This document shows positions 11,899 to 38,694 of a DNA stretch of 64,000 nucleotides, piece by piece. The position numbers and the translations under genes were made by a program. The stretch is from assembly GCA_963922205.1 (NCBI GenBank), contig CAWUHX010000122.1, positions 590,802 through 654,801 on the forward strand, in the 5' to 3' direction. Below the pieces are notes generated by a model. The model saw only the letters and a list, made by a program, of their open reading frames with translations. It had not been told where the DNA came from and made no database searches. The stretch comes from Romanomermis culicivorax (taxonomy: Eukaryota > Nematoda > Enoplea > Mermithida > Mermithidae). Positions within the stretch are counted from its first letter, which is position 1. The number at the start of each line of letters is the position of its first letter.

Positions 11899-12373
11899 CA
11901 TACCTGCATACCTGTAAGACCTCCGACCAGATGGGGGGGGGGGGGGGAGTAAATCCGAAATTTTGGGGGGGGGGGGTAGAAAAAAAAGTCGAAATTTTTC
12001 CCAAAAAAGGTCAAAAAACATACACTTTTTGGCAAATTTTTTTAATTTTTTCCAAACTGGGGGGGGTTGGGGGGGGGGGGGTAAATGATTTTGGGTACTG
12101 GGTTGGCCAAGTTGGGGGGGGGGTCCCCCCCAAGTACAGGTATGCATACCTGTAAGACCTCCGACCAGTTGGGGGGGGGGGAGTAAATCCGAAATTTTGG
12201 GGGTGGGGGGGGGGGGGGGTCAGAATAAAGTCGAAATTTTTCCCAAAAAACATACACTTTTTTGCAAATTTTTTTAATTTTTTCCAAACTGGGGGGGGCG
12301 GATTGGATGATTTTGGGTACAGAGTTGGCCAAGTTTGGGGGGAGGTCCCCCCAACCCCCCAAGTACAGGTATG
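11899..12373. mobile_element. composite G-tract MITE (two tandem units), hAT-like 8-bp TSD
   Basis: Two head-to-tail units, 11899-12144 and 12145-12373, each starting with or containing CATACCTGTAAGACCTCCGACC and ending ACAGGTATG. The whole is flanked by ACGGGAAC (11891-11898) and ATGGGAAC (12374-12381), an 8-bp duplication with one mismatch. The internal junction has no duplication between units. Runs of 7 or more G occur repeatedly behind the ends. No coding capacity; open frames here are artefacts of the G and A runs. An 8-bp target duplication is typical of hAT transposons, so a non-autonomous hAT relative is inferred. Confidence 0.7.
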
Positions 12374-12410
12374 ATGGGAACATCGATGATGCTGATTACG
12401 AATACGCCAG

Positions 12411-12609
12411 CATACCCATACCTGTACTTGGGGGGGGACGACCCCCCAACTTGGCCAACCAACCAACATCATCCATCCAACCCCCCCCTCCCCCAGTTTG
12501 GAAAAAAATTAAAAAAATTTGCAAAAAAGTGTATGTTCTTTGGCCTTTTAGGGGAAAATTTCGACTTTTTTCTACCTCCCCCCAACTGATCGGAGGTCTT
12601 ACAGGTATG
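12411..12609. mobile_element. G-tract MITE, opposite orientation, perfect 8-bp TSD
   Basis: Begins CATACCCATACCTGTACTTGG and ends GGAGGTCTTACAGGTATG. Flanked by TACGCCAG on both sides (12403-12410 and 12610-12617), a perfect 8-bp target duplication. It is inverted relative to the composite 37 bp upstream, so C runs replace G runs. 199 bp, non-coding. Confidence 0.8.
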
Positions 12610-13150
12610 TACGCCAGTAGTATTGCATGCAATCAAAAGACCGTGGTCTTGTGCCAACCTAACAGCTTCAGGAATTGTTGCCGCGACGAAATATAAATTT
12701 TTGAGCACGAATAATATTGGCCATATTAAAAATCTAATAAGTAAAGCGTCCAAATAATATACACTGCTCTGACTCAAAGTTAATTATTGACTATTGTGCG
12801 TTGTGTAAAGTGCTAACAATTTTTTTAACAATAAAATGTAATGTTGATAAAAATGCAAACCTCACCGTTAATGTTTTTTGATCAATATTTTTGATTGCAC
12901 GCAATACTATGGCGTATTCGTAATCAGCATCATCGATTTGCCCTTAACATAGTCACAAATATCCAAATTTCGCAAAAAAGTTTTGTCATGGGACAGCCTG
13001 TTTGTAGTTGAATTATTCGATTTCACGGCTAAATTTTATAAGTCAGTTCTCGGCCTTGTGCCTAATTATTGTATATGAGTTGTTTGTTAATTTTGAGCAT
13101 GGATTTCTGTGACGAGTGAGTAGACACTTACTTTTCCTTTAAAATTTTCC

Positions 13151-13168
13151 TTAGGCTTAGGCTTAGGG
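13151..13168 (+). repeat. interstitial telomere-like repeat (TTAGGC)
   Basis: TTAGGCTTAGGCTTAGGG: two perfect and one imperfect unit of the nematode telomere repeat, followed directly by a hairpin at 13171-13203. Confidence 0.65.
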
Positions 13169-13170
13169 TA

Positions 13171-13203
13171 CAACAGCTGCGCCCGAAGGGCGTAGTGCTG
13201 TTG
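13171..13203. repeat. short hairpin
   Basis: CAACAGC at 13171-13177 pairs with GCTGTTG at 13197-13203, around an inner GCGCCC-GAA-GGGCG stem. It resembles the GGCGC-GAA-GCGCC hairpins found in several repeats of this window. Confidence 0.6.
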
Positions 13204-13788
13204 AGTAGTGACAGTGACAATGACTAGGTGAGATGCGTGTAGATTTTATGCAAATGTGTTCCTGAATGCCATGAGCGCCTGGATTTTCGAACTGATCTGG
13301 ATAGCTGGCATCTTAAGGAGTCCAAAAATGCCAGTTTGGACCATAATTTGGGAGGGAACCGACTTGTAAAAAAATTTCAAAACTACTAACATATTCGTAA
13401 TCAGCGTCATCGTTTTAGTCGGAAATAAGCAAATTTGGAAAAATTTTGGAAAAAAAGTTTCCTACCCCCTAAACTCCATAAATTCCTGTTTTTTGAACGT
13501 TTCTCATTAGCTTGCATCTTATTTCGCCAAAAAACCGACATTTTTTCACAAAAAGCTTCGAGCTACTATCTGTTTGTAAATATATATTTAAGTGAGTTCA
13601 CATGAACCAAGCAAGAGAATAATTCAACCGCATAACCTTTATTTCCTATATTGTTTTGACGACATAAAACAACCTAATTTGAACATAACAAGTCAATCAA
13701 ACAATAAACTCGATAACAACGAAAAATAAAATTTTAAAACTGATTCTGAACAGCTGACAATCTGCCATAAAGGTATAAACTTTACCAC

Positions 13789-14760
13789 AGGGCTTTTTTT
13801 GTGCAAAGGCCAGGCTCCAATATACAACTTGGGTAAGAATTTGGTTGCACAGATGAATTTTTGCTTGTTCACTGTAAAATCAATAAATCAGCTTAATTTT
13901 ATCGGAAAAACCACCGAAAGCTAGTTTTCTTTTATTTCATTCGATTAGCGTCAGTTTTAAGATTTTAAAACCAAATTTTCTGTGTTTTGAAGAGAAAATG
14001 AAAAAATTGGTATGAGGAACTTGTGCGGCGCCTAGTGCCGAAAATTTTTCTGGGATTCCAATATTCTAGAACGTTGGAAAAAGAACCTTTTCAATTTTTA
14101 TTTCCTAGACAGAAGGTTTAATTTTTCAGTGAATTTGATGAATTCTCAGTCGGGCAGACTACAATTCAAAACTAGGAAAGCAACCAAGAATTCTGATTCT
14201 TCAACCAGCAAGAATCCCCACTTGGACCCAAAATGTTTTCATCACACAAATGTCAAAATCTTTTTAAAGACCGCAAAACAACTTGGGGAAAACAACGAGA
14301 AAAATCTTGCTTTTTGTCAAATTAAAACGACACATGATCAAACATTTATCCATAATATCTTGATAATTAAAAGTTATAAGCATTAGCTAGAATGACATTT
14401 TCTAACCGCGCATTGGAATAACTATTAAATAACTAAAATCCGGCGCGAAGCGCCGGAAAATTTCAACAGTTTTCAATTCTATAACGCGTAAAATGCACCT
14501 CGAATAGGAAACTATCCAAAAATTTTTCCCCAAATTGGTGCCTAAATACAAAAAATTTTCCTTAATTTCAAAAAAATTCCTCAAAAAGGATCGATTGAGG
14601 CAAAAAACTGTGCTCTGTGCACGACGCAGTGTTTTTTTTTGTGCACGGACATTTGTGGAAATTGGCACAAAGGGCCGAAAAAATTGTACCAATGGCACTA
14701 AAATATTTTTCAGCCTTAAAACATATTGATAAGAACATATAAATAAAGATAAGGTATACT
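13789..14760. mobile_element. divergent copy of the AGGGTTTT inverted-repeat family
   Basis: A stretch at 14376-14462 (AGCTAGAATGACATTTTCTA, then ATCCGGCGCGAAGCGCCGGA) matches the reverse complement of 28145-28255 in the well-bounded element at 27984-29369. A segment near 14034 (GGCGCCTAGTGCCGAAAATT) matches the complement of about 28845. The left edge near 13789 (AGGGCTTTTTTTGTGC) resembles the family terminus; both edges are approximate. Confidence 0.45.
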
Positions 14761-15239
14761 TTCACCGCACTAATTTGCGCAAAAATTGTGCCTACCTTAT
14801 TTTATCTAACCACGTCAATGAGATAAGAGAAACTGATCGGGAAAACGATTTATATGATTCAGAAAAGAATCAAATGCTGAGAGAATTCAGATATTTTTAT
14901 AGAATTTGTCAGGAAGTTTATATTTCAATTTTCAGCTACGAATTTCTTCTTAACAATGATGAAGAGATTAAATTAAGGATCAAGTCATGTCGCGTAAATT
15001 TTTGGTTGAAAAATTGTGGCAACAATGTCAATTTTTCTGTTAGAATCAGACACCAAAAATAAAAATTTCGGTTTCCAATCCCACTGAATAAACATATGTA
15101 AGAAGTCAACCATTTCGATTCATTTAACAGTCGTTGATTATCTCAAAGACTGTTGCGATAATACAAACATACTATTCGAATGAAATTCGCTCGCGTTAGA
15201 GACAAATAAAAGTAAGCCAGTAATTATACTTACCCATTG

Positions 15240-15620
15240 TTTTGGCGCGAAGCGCCGAGAAAGTTTTGCCTTTCGGCCCCTAAAATGACTAAAAATCAGT
15301 AAATATAACATTCGACGAGTCAAAAAATTTGTGCCAATTGGCACAAACGCTCAAAAATTTTTGTGCCAATCCAAATTTTTTGGTGCCAAAAACCATCTTC
15401 TGGCACAAAAAAAACACTGGCGTGACGCTAGTATTTCTTCGAGCCAGGACATTTCTGCCAATTGCCACAAGAGGCCGAATAAATTTGTCAGCACAAAAAA
15501 GTTTCTTGCTAGGAACATACCGATAAACGTGAAAATGTTATAGCCCAAAAGCTTTGATAAAAATATAGCTACATTTACCGCAACGCAAGATTGTGCCCTG
15601 GCCACGCTATTCCTCATGCA
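15240..15620. repeat. partial relative of the same repeat family
   Basis: Contains GGCGCGAAGCGCC at about 15244-15256 and repeated GTGCCAATTGGCACAAA-type motifs, as at 14640-14700. Edges not defined. No coding sequence seen. Confidence 0.4.
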
Positions 15621-15779
15621 AGCATGTCAGTGAGATAAGGAAATCTGTGCGTGAAAACGGTTTACGATTCGAAAAGAGATGGAATGCTGCGACAATTCAA
15701 ATATCTCTATAGAATTATTGGCACTCATGCACTTTATGGCCTATCGAAGTTTTTTCAAGTTTTTCACACAGGTTTACAC

Positions 15780-15835
15780 GCACTAGGCTAGGCTCAGGCT
15801 TGGGCTTAATCTTGGGCTTAGGCTTAGGCGTTGGC
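15780..15835 (+). repeat. degenerate TTAGGC-like array
   Basis: CTAGGCTAGGCTCAGGCTTG followed by GGCTTAATCTTGGGCTTAGG and CTTAGGCG: a decayed run of TTAGGC-like hexamers, consistent with an old interstitial telomere tract. Confidence 0.5.
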
Positions 15836-17601
15836 ATACTTATGTGTAAAGAACTTGGAAGGAATTTGGTAGGCTATAAAGTGCATAAGACCATTTAATT
15901 CAGGAAAATAATTTCCTTTAATTTTCGGCTACGGATATGTTTCTAGCAATGATGTAGAAATTGAATTGAGGATGTCTATGATTGCTTACTACTGTCAGAA
16001 GTTACATAAATTTTGGGTCGAAAATTTATGTCAACGGTATCAATTTTTCTGTTTGAATCAAACACCAAAAATGAGAATTCCATTGAATCCCATCGAGTAA
16101 ACACAGGAAGTTCAGAATTTCTATTCATTTTTCAGTCATTTTCAATCTACGAATTTGCCGCGACGATATAGAAAGATTTTTCGAAGAGAATTCGCTTGTG
16201 TTCAAAGACGGAATAAAAATACTTAATATCATATTCATAAAATTTTGCGTTTTAAGCCTCTTTGCCTAAAAATCAAGGAAATTAAGCCTTTGACCAGTCA
16301 AAACCCTTAATTTTTTGTATTACTCTATATTTTTTGCCAGAAACCATGTTTTGGCACAAAAACTCTGCGCGAAGCTTTTTTAATGCAAATAATCGGTGTT
16401 TTTAGCGAAAGAAATTTGTTCTCTTTCGCCAAATAATTAAAAAATTGTTGGGGTTCGGATTGAAGTCGGCAAGTTGCATTTTAGAAGGACGGAAATCTCT
16501 GCAATGAAATTCCCGAATTTTTTGATGGGACTGCCAGTAATGGTCACAATAGTCATTGTTTGCTATAATCCAGTTCCTTCGCCACCGTTAGCATGTCTAC
16601 TTCACTTACTAGTTGAGATTTAATAGTTTTCACCACCTTGAATGTCTCATCTAATTCTTTAATCAGTGCTCTTTGATATTGCGTCTTTGTATTTGACGGA
16701 AATCAATATTTTTTTCGATTATTTTCACAAAATCTTTTTGTGGTCTCCAAAAATTGTTGAATTTTGTGAATATAAGCTTTTTGCATTTGCCAAATGATTA
16801 AAACATCATCATTTTGGGACGGTGGCAGAAGTTCTTGCTGGTACAACAATTCAAATTTTAGTTGCTGGTCTGATTTTTGAATTTCAGTTTCATGTTTTCA
16901 ATTTCAAAACGACTTTTGCATTTTAGTCATGTAATCATAAAATCTGAAATTTAATTAACATAGTGCAATAATAAAAAATGCTTATTTCAGATGCTTTGTT
17001 AGTAAAGATGTTTTCCTATTAACTAGAGCCTATGCGGTTCGTGTGATAGCTTTCCTTGAGCACGCTACACTACAACTACATGGTCACCCCATTCACCAGC
17101 TAATATTAAAACTGATGAAAAAGTATAAAAATATTACTCGAAATGTGTCGTAAATTTCCCGGATTATTTGTATTCTGAAAGATTTGCGATCATGAAACAA
17201 GATAACCTTGTCGAAGGGAGAGTCGTAAATAACATTGCAATGTTGTATAGTATGCTCTGGACAAATAAATCTGAAACTCAAAGTAGACATAGCGAGAACA
17301 GATACCAAAAAATTAGCTTTAATAAAAAGAACTGTCAAAACTTGTAACGAACTCCCTCAACAAATAGTTCTCGTGAATAATAGCAGGGTATTTAAAGCTT
17401 TATTGGAAAAATTGATTTTGATCAAATAGTGCACGAGTCTTTTTGACCGTGCTCACAAAAATATTGAATGATGTTATGGCATTTATAGTTTCGTTTTTAT
17501 TTTGAAGTATCTTAGTGATATTCGTTTTTTTCTGTTTTTATAATGATCCTGCGAGATTTTTTATTCAGGAAATAATTGTTGAAAATACTCAATTTCGAGC
17601 G
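15836..17601. other. intergenic AT-rich DNA, no gene seen
   Basis: Diverged repeats related to the block at 14-15.6 kb (for example 16250-16390 with GGCACAAAAAC) and plain AT-rich sequence. No supported gene or RNA. Confidence 0.5.
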
Positions 17602-17603
17602 TA

Positions 17604-18361
17604 CAGAGTGTGCTAAAAAAGGCGACCGGTGTTGCCTTTTATGACTTTCAAATGGATGGAGCTTTCTTTAATGCGGAATCTTGCATTAGAATTCTCTATT
17701 TGTCTTTGTCGCAAGGGCCAAATTTTATGTTCCTAGCATTTATAGTTACTATGCAAACATAAATTTTGTAAAAGTTAACTTTTTTCAAAAAATAAAAGTT
17801 GTGAAATCTAGGTAAAAGTTGTCCTATTGAGAAAAAAGTTTTTAAAGCTGTTTAAACACAATAACACTTTTAAAATCATCAAGATGTGTAATTTACACAT
17901 AATTTAAAGTCATCAACTTCTTGTTTCAATATGAGCGAAATTTCGCCAAAAGCAAGACATCATGTTTTGAAACTGGAAAAAAAGAAGAATCAAAGCGAAA
18001 TCATTTCCGCCATTGATCAGATCGAAAAACGTTTAAAATTATTAGTGAAACAGAAAGCAAGACACACTAAAACGACTCTCTCGTGGTTTCCAGCTGTTAT
18101 ATGGTACTTATGATTCGATCTATTTTACTTTTACTGTTGTAAATCATGTTTGTTTTTGTTAATTTTTTCTTGTTATTTGCTAAAAAATCGACGTTTAATA
18201 TTTTTATTTCTGGTCAGTCAATATTCGAGCAATCTAGCTGAAACTTCGCAGTTTTTATGCCAGATGTTTTATCTGTCGTCGGCAGCAAACCGCATAAAAA
18301 AGCTTCACCCAATTGAAAGTTATGAAAGTCAGTACCGGTCGCCTTTTTTTGGCTCATCCCG
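17604..18361 (+). mobile_element. mariner/Tc1-like element, internally deleted
   Basis: Flanked by TA (17602-17603 and 18362-18363). Left end CAGAGTGTGCTAAAAAAGGC, then GACCGGT; right end, read inverted, CGGGATGAGCCAAAAAAAGG, then CGACCGGT. Beyond this core, further matches (TGACTTTCAA, then TGG.TG.AGC) extend the inverted repeat to about 55 bp. 758 bp, too short for a full transposase. A lone matching end occurs at 62584-62619. Confidence 0.7.
17931..18113 (+). pseudogene. possible transposase N-terminal HTH remnant
   Basis: A 60-codon frame beginning MSEISPKARHHVLKLEKKKN inside the mariner-like element. The start resembles the first helix-turn-helix of Tc1/IS630-type transposases (acidic start, then a K/R-rich helix and IISAI). 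It stops after WFPAVIWYL; no DDE/DDD catalytic domain follows before the right terminal repeat. If correct, this is a deleted, non-autonomous copy. The assignment is by position and general look only. Confidence 0.35.
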
Positions 18362-18494
18362 TATATCAAAATCGGAAAAAAATTTTCGGCACTTCTGCCC
18401 TAATAGAGAATATTTAGGTATTAGGGAGCGAAAACGACAGAAAATTTTTTGACTTTTTTCGCCAAATGGTCAAAAGGTCTGCGCGGTTTTTCGT

Positions 18495-18676
18495 CATACC
18501 TGTGATTGGGGACTTCTTCGAACCCAGGACCAGTATATTGATACCTCAAAGTTCGAAAAATGTGCGAAAAAGTGTGTTTTGGCTTTTTTACAGTGTCCGA
18601 AATTTTCGCTAAAAATGGGGCTTTTTTGGGGTTATTTTTAGCTCCCCTATCCCCGATTATTCTGAGGTCTGGTATG
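18495..18676. mobile_element. diverged G-tract MITE relative
   Basis: Starts CATACCTGTGATTGGGGAC and ends ATTCTGAGGTCTGGTATG, the same terminal motifs as the 12 kb and 32.6 kb copies. Flanking octamers TTTTTCGT and TTTTTGGC match at 6 of 8 positions, as expected of an old insertion. Confidence 0.5.
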
Positions 18677-18937
18677 TTTTTGGCAAAAAATATATGGGAC
18701 AGCACCAAGTGTGCGCCTTTTTTTCCATATGAGTTTGAATTTTTTCTACTTCTGTTTATTTCGGAAATTGAAGGCGTAAAATGTTCTCGGCGCTTCAACC
18801 GCGTCGAAAAAAATACACAAAATGTAACGCATGGCCTGTGGACATTGAAAACGGTTTTGAAAGATTTACGAAAAATTTCAACTCTCTATTGGCAAAAAGG
18901 CTGAAAAATAGTGATCTGATTGAAAACCTGTTCCCCC

Positions 18938-19873
18938 AGGGTTTTATTTTTCATTTTTTCTCTACAGGCCAATTGGCTCCTAAGATCAAAATTTTACAAG
19001 CCAATCCGAATTTCAACGAGCCAAAACTAAACTGTTTGTAAACAAATGTAGAGCCTAGTAAAAAATAGTTTTTTCAAAAAATTTATTCAAAAACAAGCTT
19101 CCAAATCAAAGTTGGAGCCCATATAACAGATCAAGCATTTTTATAGATTTTCGATCACCCACGTAATAATAAGGCTGACATATTAGATCATTCGTTATTC
19201 ATTCAATCAATATGTATTTGAATTTAAGAAATATTCAGTTTTATAGTGAGCCACTACATGTTCCTTTGTCTATTCTTTGTCTAATTGAGCAAAATGCTCA
19301 GATAACAATGTATGCAACTTTTCTGCTGTACTGATAGCAACTCAGCTTTCACAACAAATAAAAAATTGTGCATCAGCATGATTCTACCAGGAATAGGCGA
19401 GACCAATTTTGCAACAACTGCCATTTTAGCTGTTTCGAATTCCTGACACCTCTTTGGTACCTGCACAACAATTTTTTTCATAGATCATGCGACATCACCT
19501 TGTTGATTTGACCGAACGCAATAGTTTAGTTTTGGATAATTTTAACTCATAAAAATCACAATCAAATCAATGTTTCATGTCCAAGATACATAATGCTCTC
19601 ATTGTTGTGTATGTAAATGAACATTATGCACAATACATCTGATACATATACATAATTACAGCATCACAGAATAATATTTGAACATATAAGATAAGTATAC
19701 AGACAGGTGATATAATGCCGCGAAGCGGCGATATTTCTTGAAATTTTAAACTGAAAACTCCTCTAAATTACGCTAGGATTTCTAAATTTTTACAAGCCAA
19801 TCGACTAAATTATTTGGAGCCAATCAAAATTTTTAGAAGCCATGGCTCTCAATTAACCTTAAAATAAAACCCT
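18938..19873. mobile_element. AGGGTTTT inverted-repeat element, copy in intergenic DNA
   Basis: Left end AGGGTTTTATTTTTCATTTT, then ACAGGCCAATTGGCTCCTAA; right end GGAGCCAATCAAAATTTTTA then AAAATAAAACCCT. The left 110 bp match the inverted right end of the element at 27984-29369, and the right end matches that element's inverted left end. It contains a CCGCGAAGCGG hairpin near 19713. Flanks are C-rich, so no target duplication could be read. Confidence 0.6.
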
Positions 19874-19903
19874 CCCCCCCGCGTCCCAAAATTCGGTTTG
19901 GGG

Positions 19904-20238
19904 TGTATATGTAACAGAGCCCCGAGGTCTGGAAGATCAAGCGACTTTTTTTGGGGAAGAGGTTTCTGGACGTTATGGGAGAGCCCTGAAAAAATTTCAT
20001 TTTTCCACAAAAAGAGTCCGAAAAAATAATTCGAAAAATATTAATTTTTGCCTGAAAAACCGTAAAAATGTATTCACGGCGCGAAGCGCCTCGAAAACAT
20101 TTTCTACTATTTTTTGTTCAAAAATGGTCAGAAATTGACATTTTTCAGTATTTTGCCGATCAAAAGTATGGGTTTACCTATGACTACCATATGGCTAGCC
20201 GTATGATTGGCAAATCCTCAATTATATACATGTAATGA
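19904..20238. mobile_element. degenerate hAT-like MITE, relative of 32624-33065
   Basis: Shares with the 32.6 kb copy the left motif ATGTAAC.GAGC.CCGAGGTCTGG, the hairpin GGCGCGAAGCGCC (about 20080-20092), GTTCAAAAATGG-type and TTGACATTTTTCAGTATTTT segments, ACCATATGGCTAGCC, and a right end near ATACATGTAATG. Ends have decayed and no target duplication is evident. Confidence 0.55.
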
Positions 20239-24211
<3,973 letters not shown>

Positions 24212-24439
24212 TTATTTTCGAAATGTGATGTATGCTGCGCCATTATTGTAATTCTCATCATTTTTTCTAACGTAATTTCCTTGGCAGAACCTGGCACGTC
24301 CGTAGTTGGTGTTAGGAGCGTAGAATTTCTTCTTGCGTGCTGGGGTCAGATTGGAGAGGATCAGTGAGGTTTGAAATTCCATGGCAAAGATGGAGAGAAG
24401 AAGACACTCAAGTTGAACGTGAGAACGTAATTGACTCAA
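24212..24439 (-). CDS. possible small secreted/peptide gene, unrecognised
   Basis: A minus-strand frame of 75 codons in a patch clearly richer in G+C than its flanks. It contains a hydrophobic stretch (LECLLLSIFAMEFQTSLIL), then ARKKKFYAPNTNYGRARFC. KKK before and G-R after FYAPNTNY would suit prohormone cleavage and C-terminal amidation, but there is only one such unit and the signal peptide is poor. An inner Met (24381-24383, MEFQTS) is an alternative start, and a GTTAGA donor inside the frame could end an exon. Could equally be a chance frame. Confidence 0.2.
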   Translation of the reverse strand: MSQLRSHVQLECLLLSIFAMEFQTSLILSNLTPARKKKFYAPNTNYGRARFCQGNYVRKNDENYNNGAAYITFRK

Positions 24440-24779
24440 GCTGGGGTTTTGACCAGTCTTCTTGAGGGTTAAAACTCTGAAAACTGAATGAAATACACTA
24501 TAAATTGCGGAATTCTTCTTTTTCTTTGCGTTTTAAAAAAATTAAATTAAATCATCAAATTGTAGGAAATCACTTTCTTGCAGCTCAATCATATTCAGCC
24601 AACCAATTTTCGAGATGCCCAGGTGCGGGAATTTATGCAGTTGAACATCTGGAAAATGAAAACTGCCTTTGCAAATGAGTATACTGTCGCTATAGCACAC
24701 AGCTTTCCTGGATCGACGCGTCCCTATCCTTTTAAGTGAAATCAATTATCTGCCTTCTCACTCGAAAAAAGTATACTTC

Positions 24780-25210
24780 ATTAGAATGCTGTGGTAAGTA
24801 TAGTGGATATGCCCGCCAAAATCCATATCGCCATTTTCCATCGTTCCAGGCGCCTTCTCCGCGCCTTGTTGACGTGAACTTTCATTGCCTTGCGCTTTTT
24901 TTAAAGTCGCGCGCCGCAGCATGTGTTCGCCATTAAAGTGACTTTTTCGCGGACGCCATCAGCAGGGGTCATTCTTTAGTAACTAGTATCAGCTGCTTTT
25001 GTTTCATTTTTCGAGCACCTAGATTACCACTGTACGTCTGCCAAAAAGGTCGTCTTTCTGCTCCAATAAAAACCTCATTCATTCATTATTTCGCTTTTGA
25101 ACGCACGGCCATTTTCGATTTCCGTTCAACCGTATCCTCCCCGCTACAGTCGTTGATAAAGTCACTTTTGTAGTATAGCTCGCTTCATCATTATGCAAAT
25201 TGGTCCGTGC
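24780..25210 (+). promoter_or_regulatory. GC- and CpG-richer segment, possible promoter region of the ABTB-like gene
   Basis: About 430 bp with CpG-containing words (GGCGCCTTCTCCGCGCC, AGTCGCGCGCCGCAGC, TTTTTCGCGGACGCC) against an otherwise very AT-rich background, ending roughly 330 bp before the proposed start codon at 25543. No TATA box is clear. Role inferred only from composition and position. Confidence 0.25.
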
Positions 25211-25542
25211 GAATGAGGGCATGTCATTTTCGAGAATGTCGTCAATTTTTAACTTGCTGTAGTGAGTATATCTCGTGGAAAAGTAAAGTGAGGAATTTGT
25301 TTTTGTATAAACCACAACAAATCGGCTTCCCGTGTGACCCCCGATGAACCAACCACTCTCATCACTTTAGTAGTGCAGAAGATTATACTGTTTTTCACAT
25401 TCCTGACCAGATACATACTTGAAAAATAATATCATAATAATCATCGTCGGACGGTTGTTTTCTACGAGGAATTTTCGGAGGGAAAAAAGCAGGAAATCGA
25501 AACCAGTTTTCGGACTGGTAATTATTTATTATTCGTGGAACT

Positions 25543-38694
<13,152 letters not shown>

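Larger units (their letters stand above)
11700..13490. repeat. large imperfect foldback (inverted repeat) locus
   Basis: Left-arm segment 11703-11805 (GGAGTTTAGGGGGT, then TTCCGACTAGAATGATGACG, then CTGATTACGAATATGTTAGT) reappears inverted at about 13375-13488. An inner pair, GATGCTGATTACGAATACGCCA at 12389 and its complement at about 12913-12932, is also inverted, as is AACTGCAAACAGGGTGTCC at 11821 against about 12990-13013. The shared core CTGATTACGAATA therefore occurs four times, twice per strand. The left inner arm is interrupted by the insertions at 11899-12373 and 12411-12609. No transposase was found. Confidence 0.6.

Noticed and set aside
11819..12777. Several Pro/Gly-rich frames on both strands
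   Set aside because: They arise from G and C runs of the MITE cluster; no start, splice or conservation signal.
18560..18904. 114-codon frame
   Set aside because: It starts inside the MITE relative at 18495-18676 and runs into intergenic DNA; no family look.
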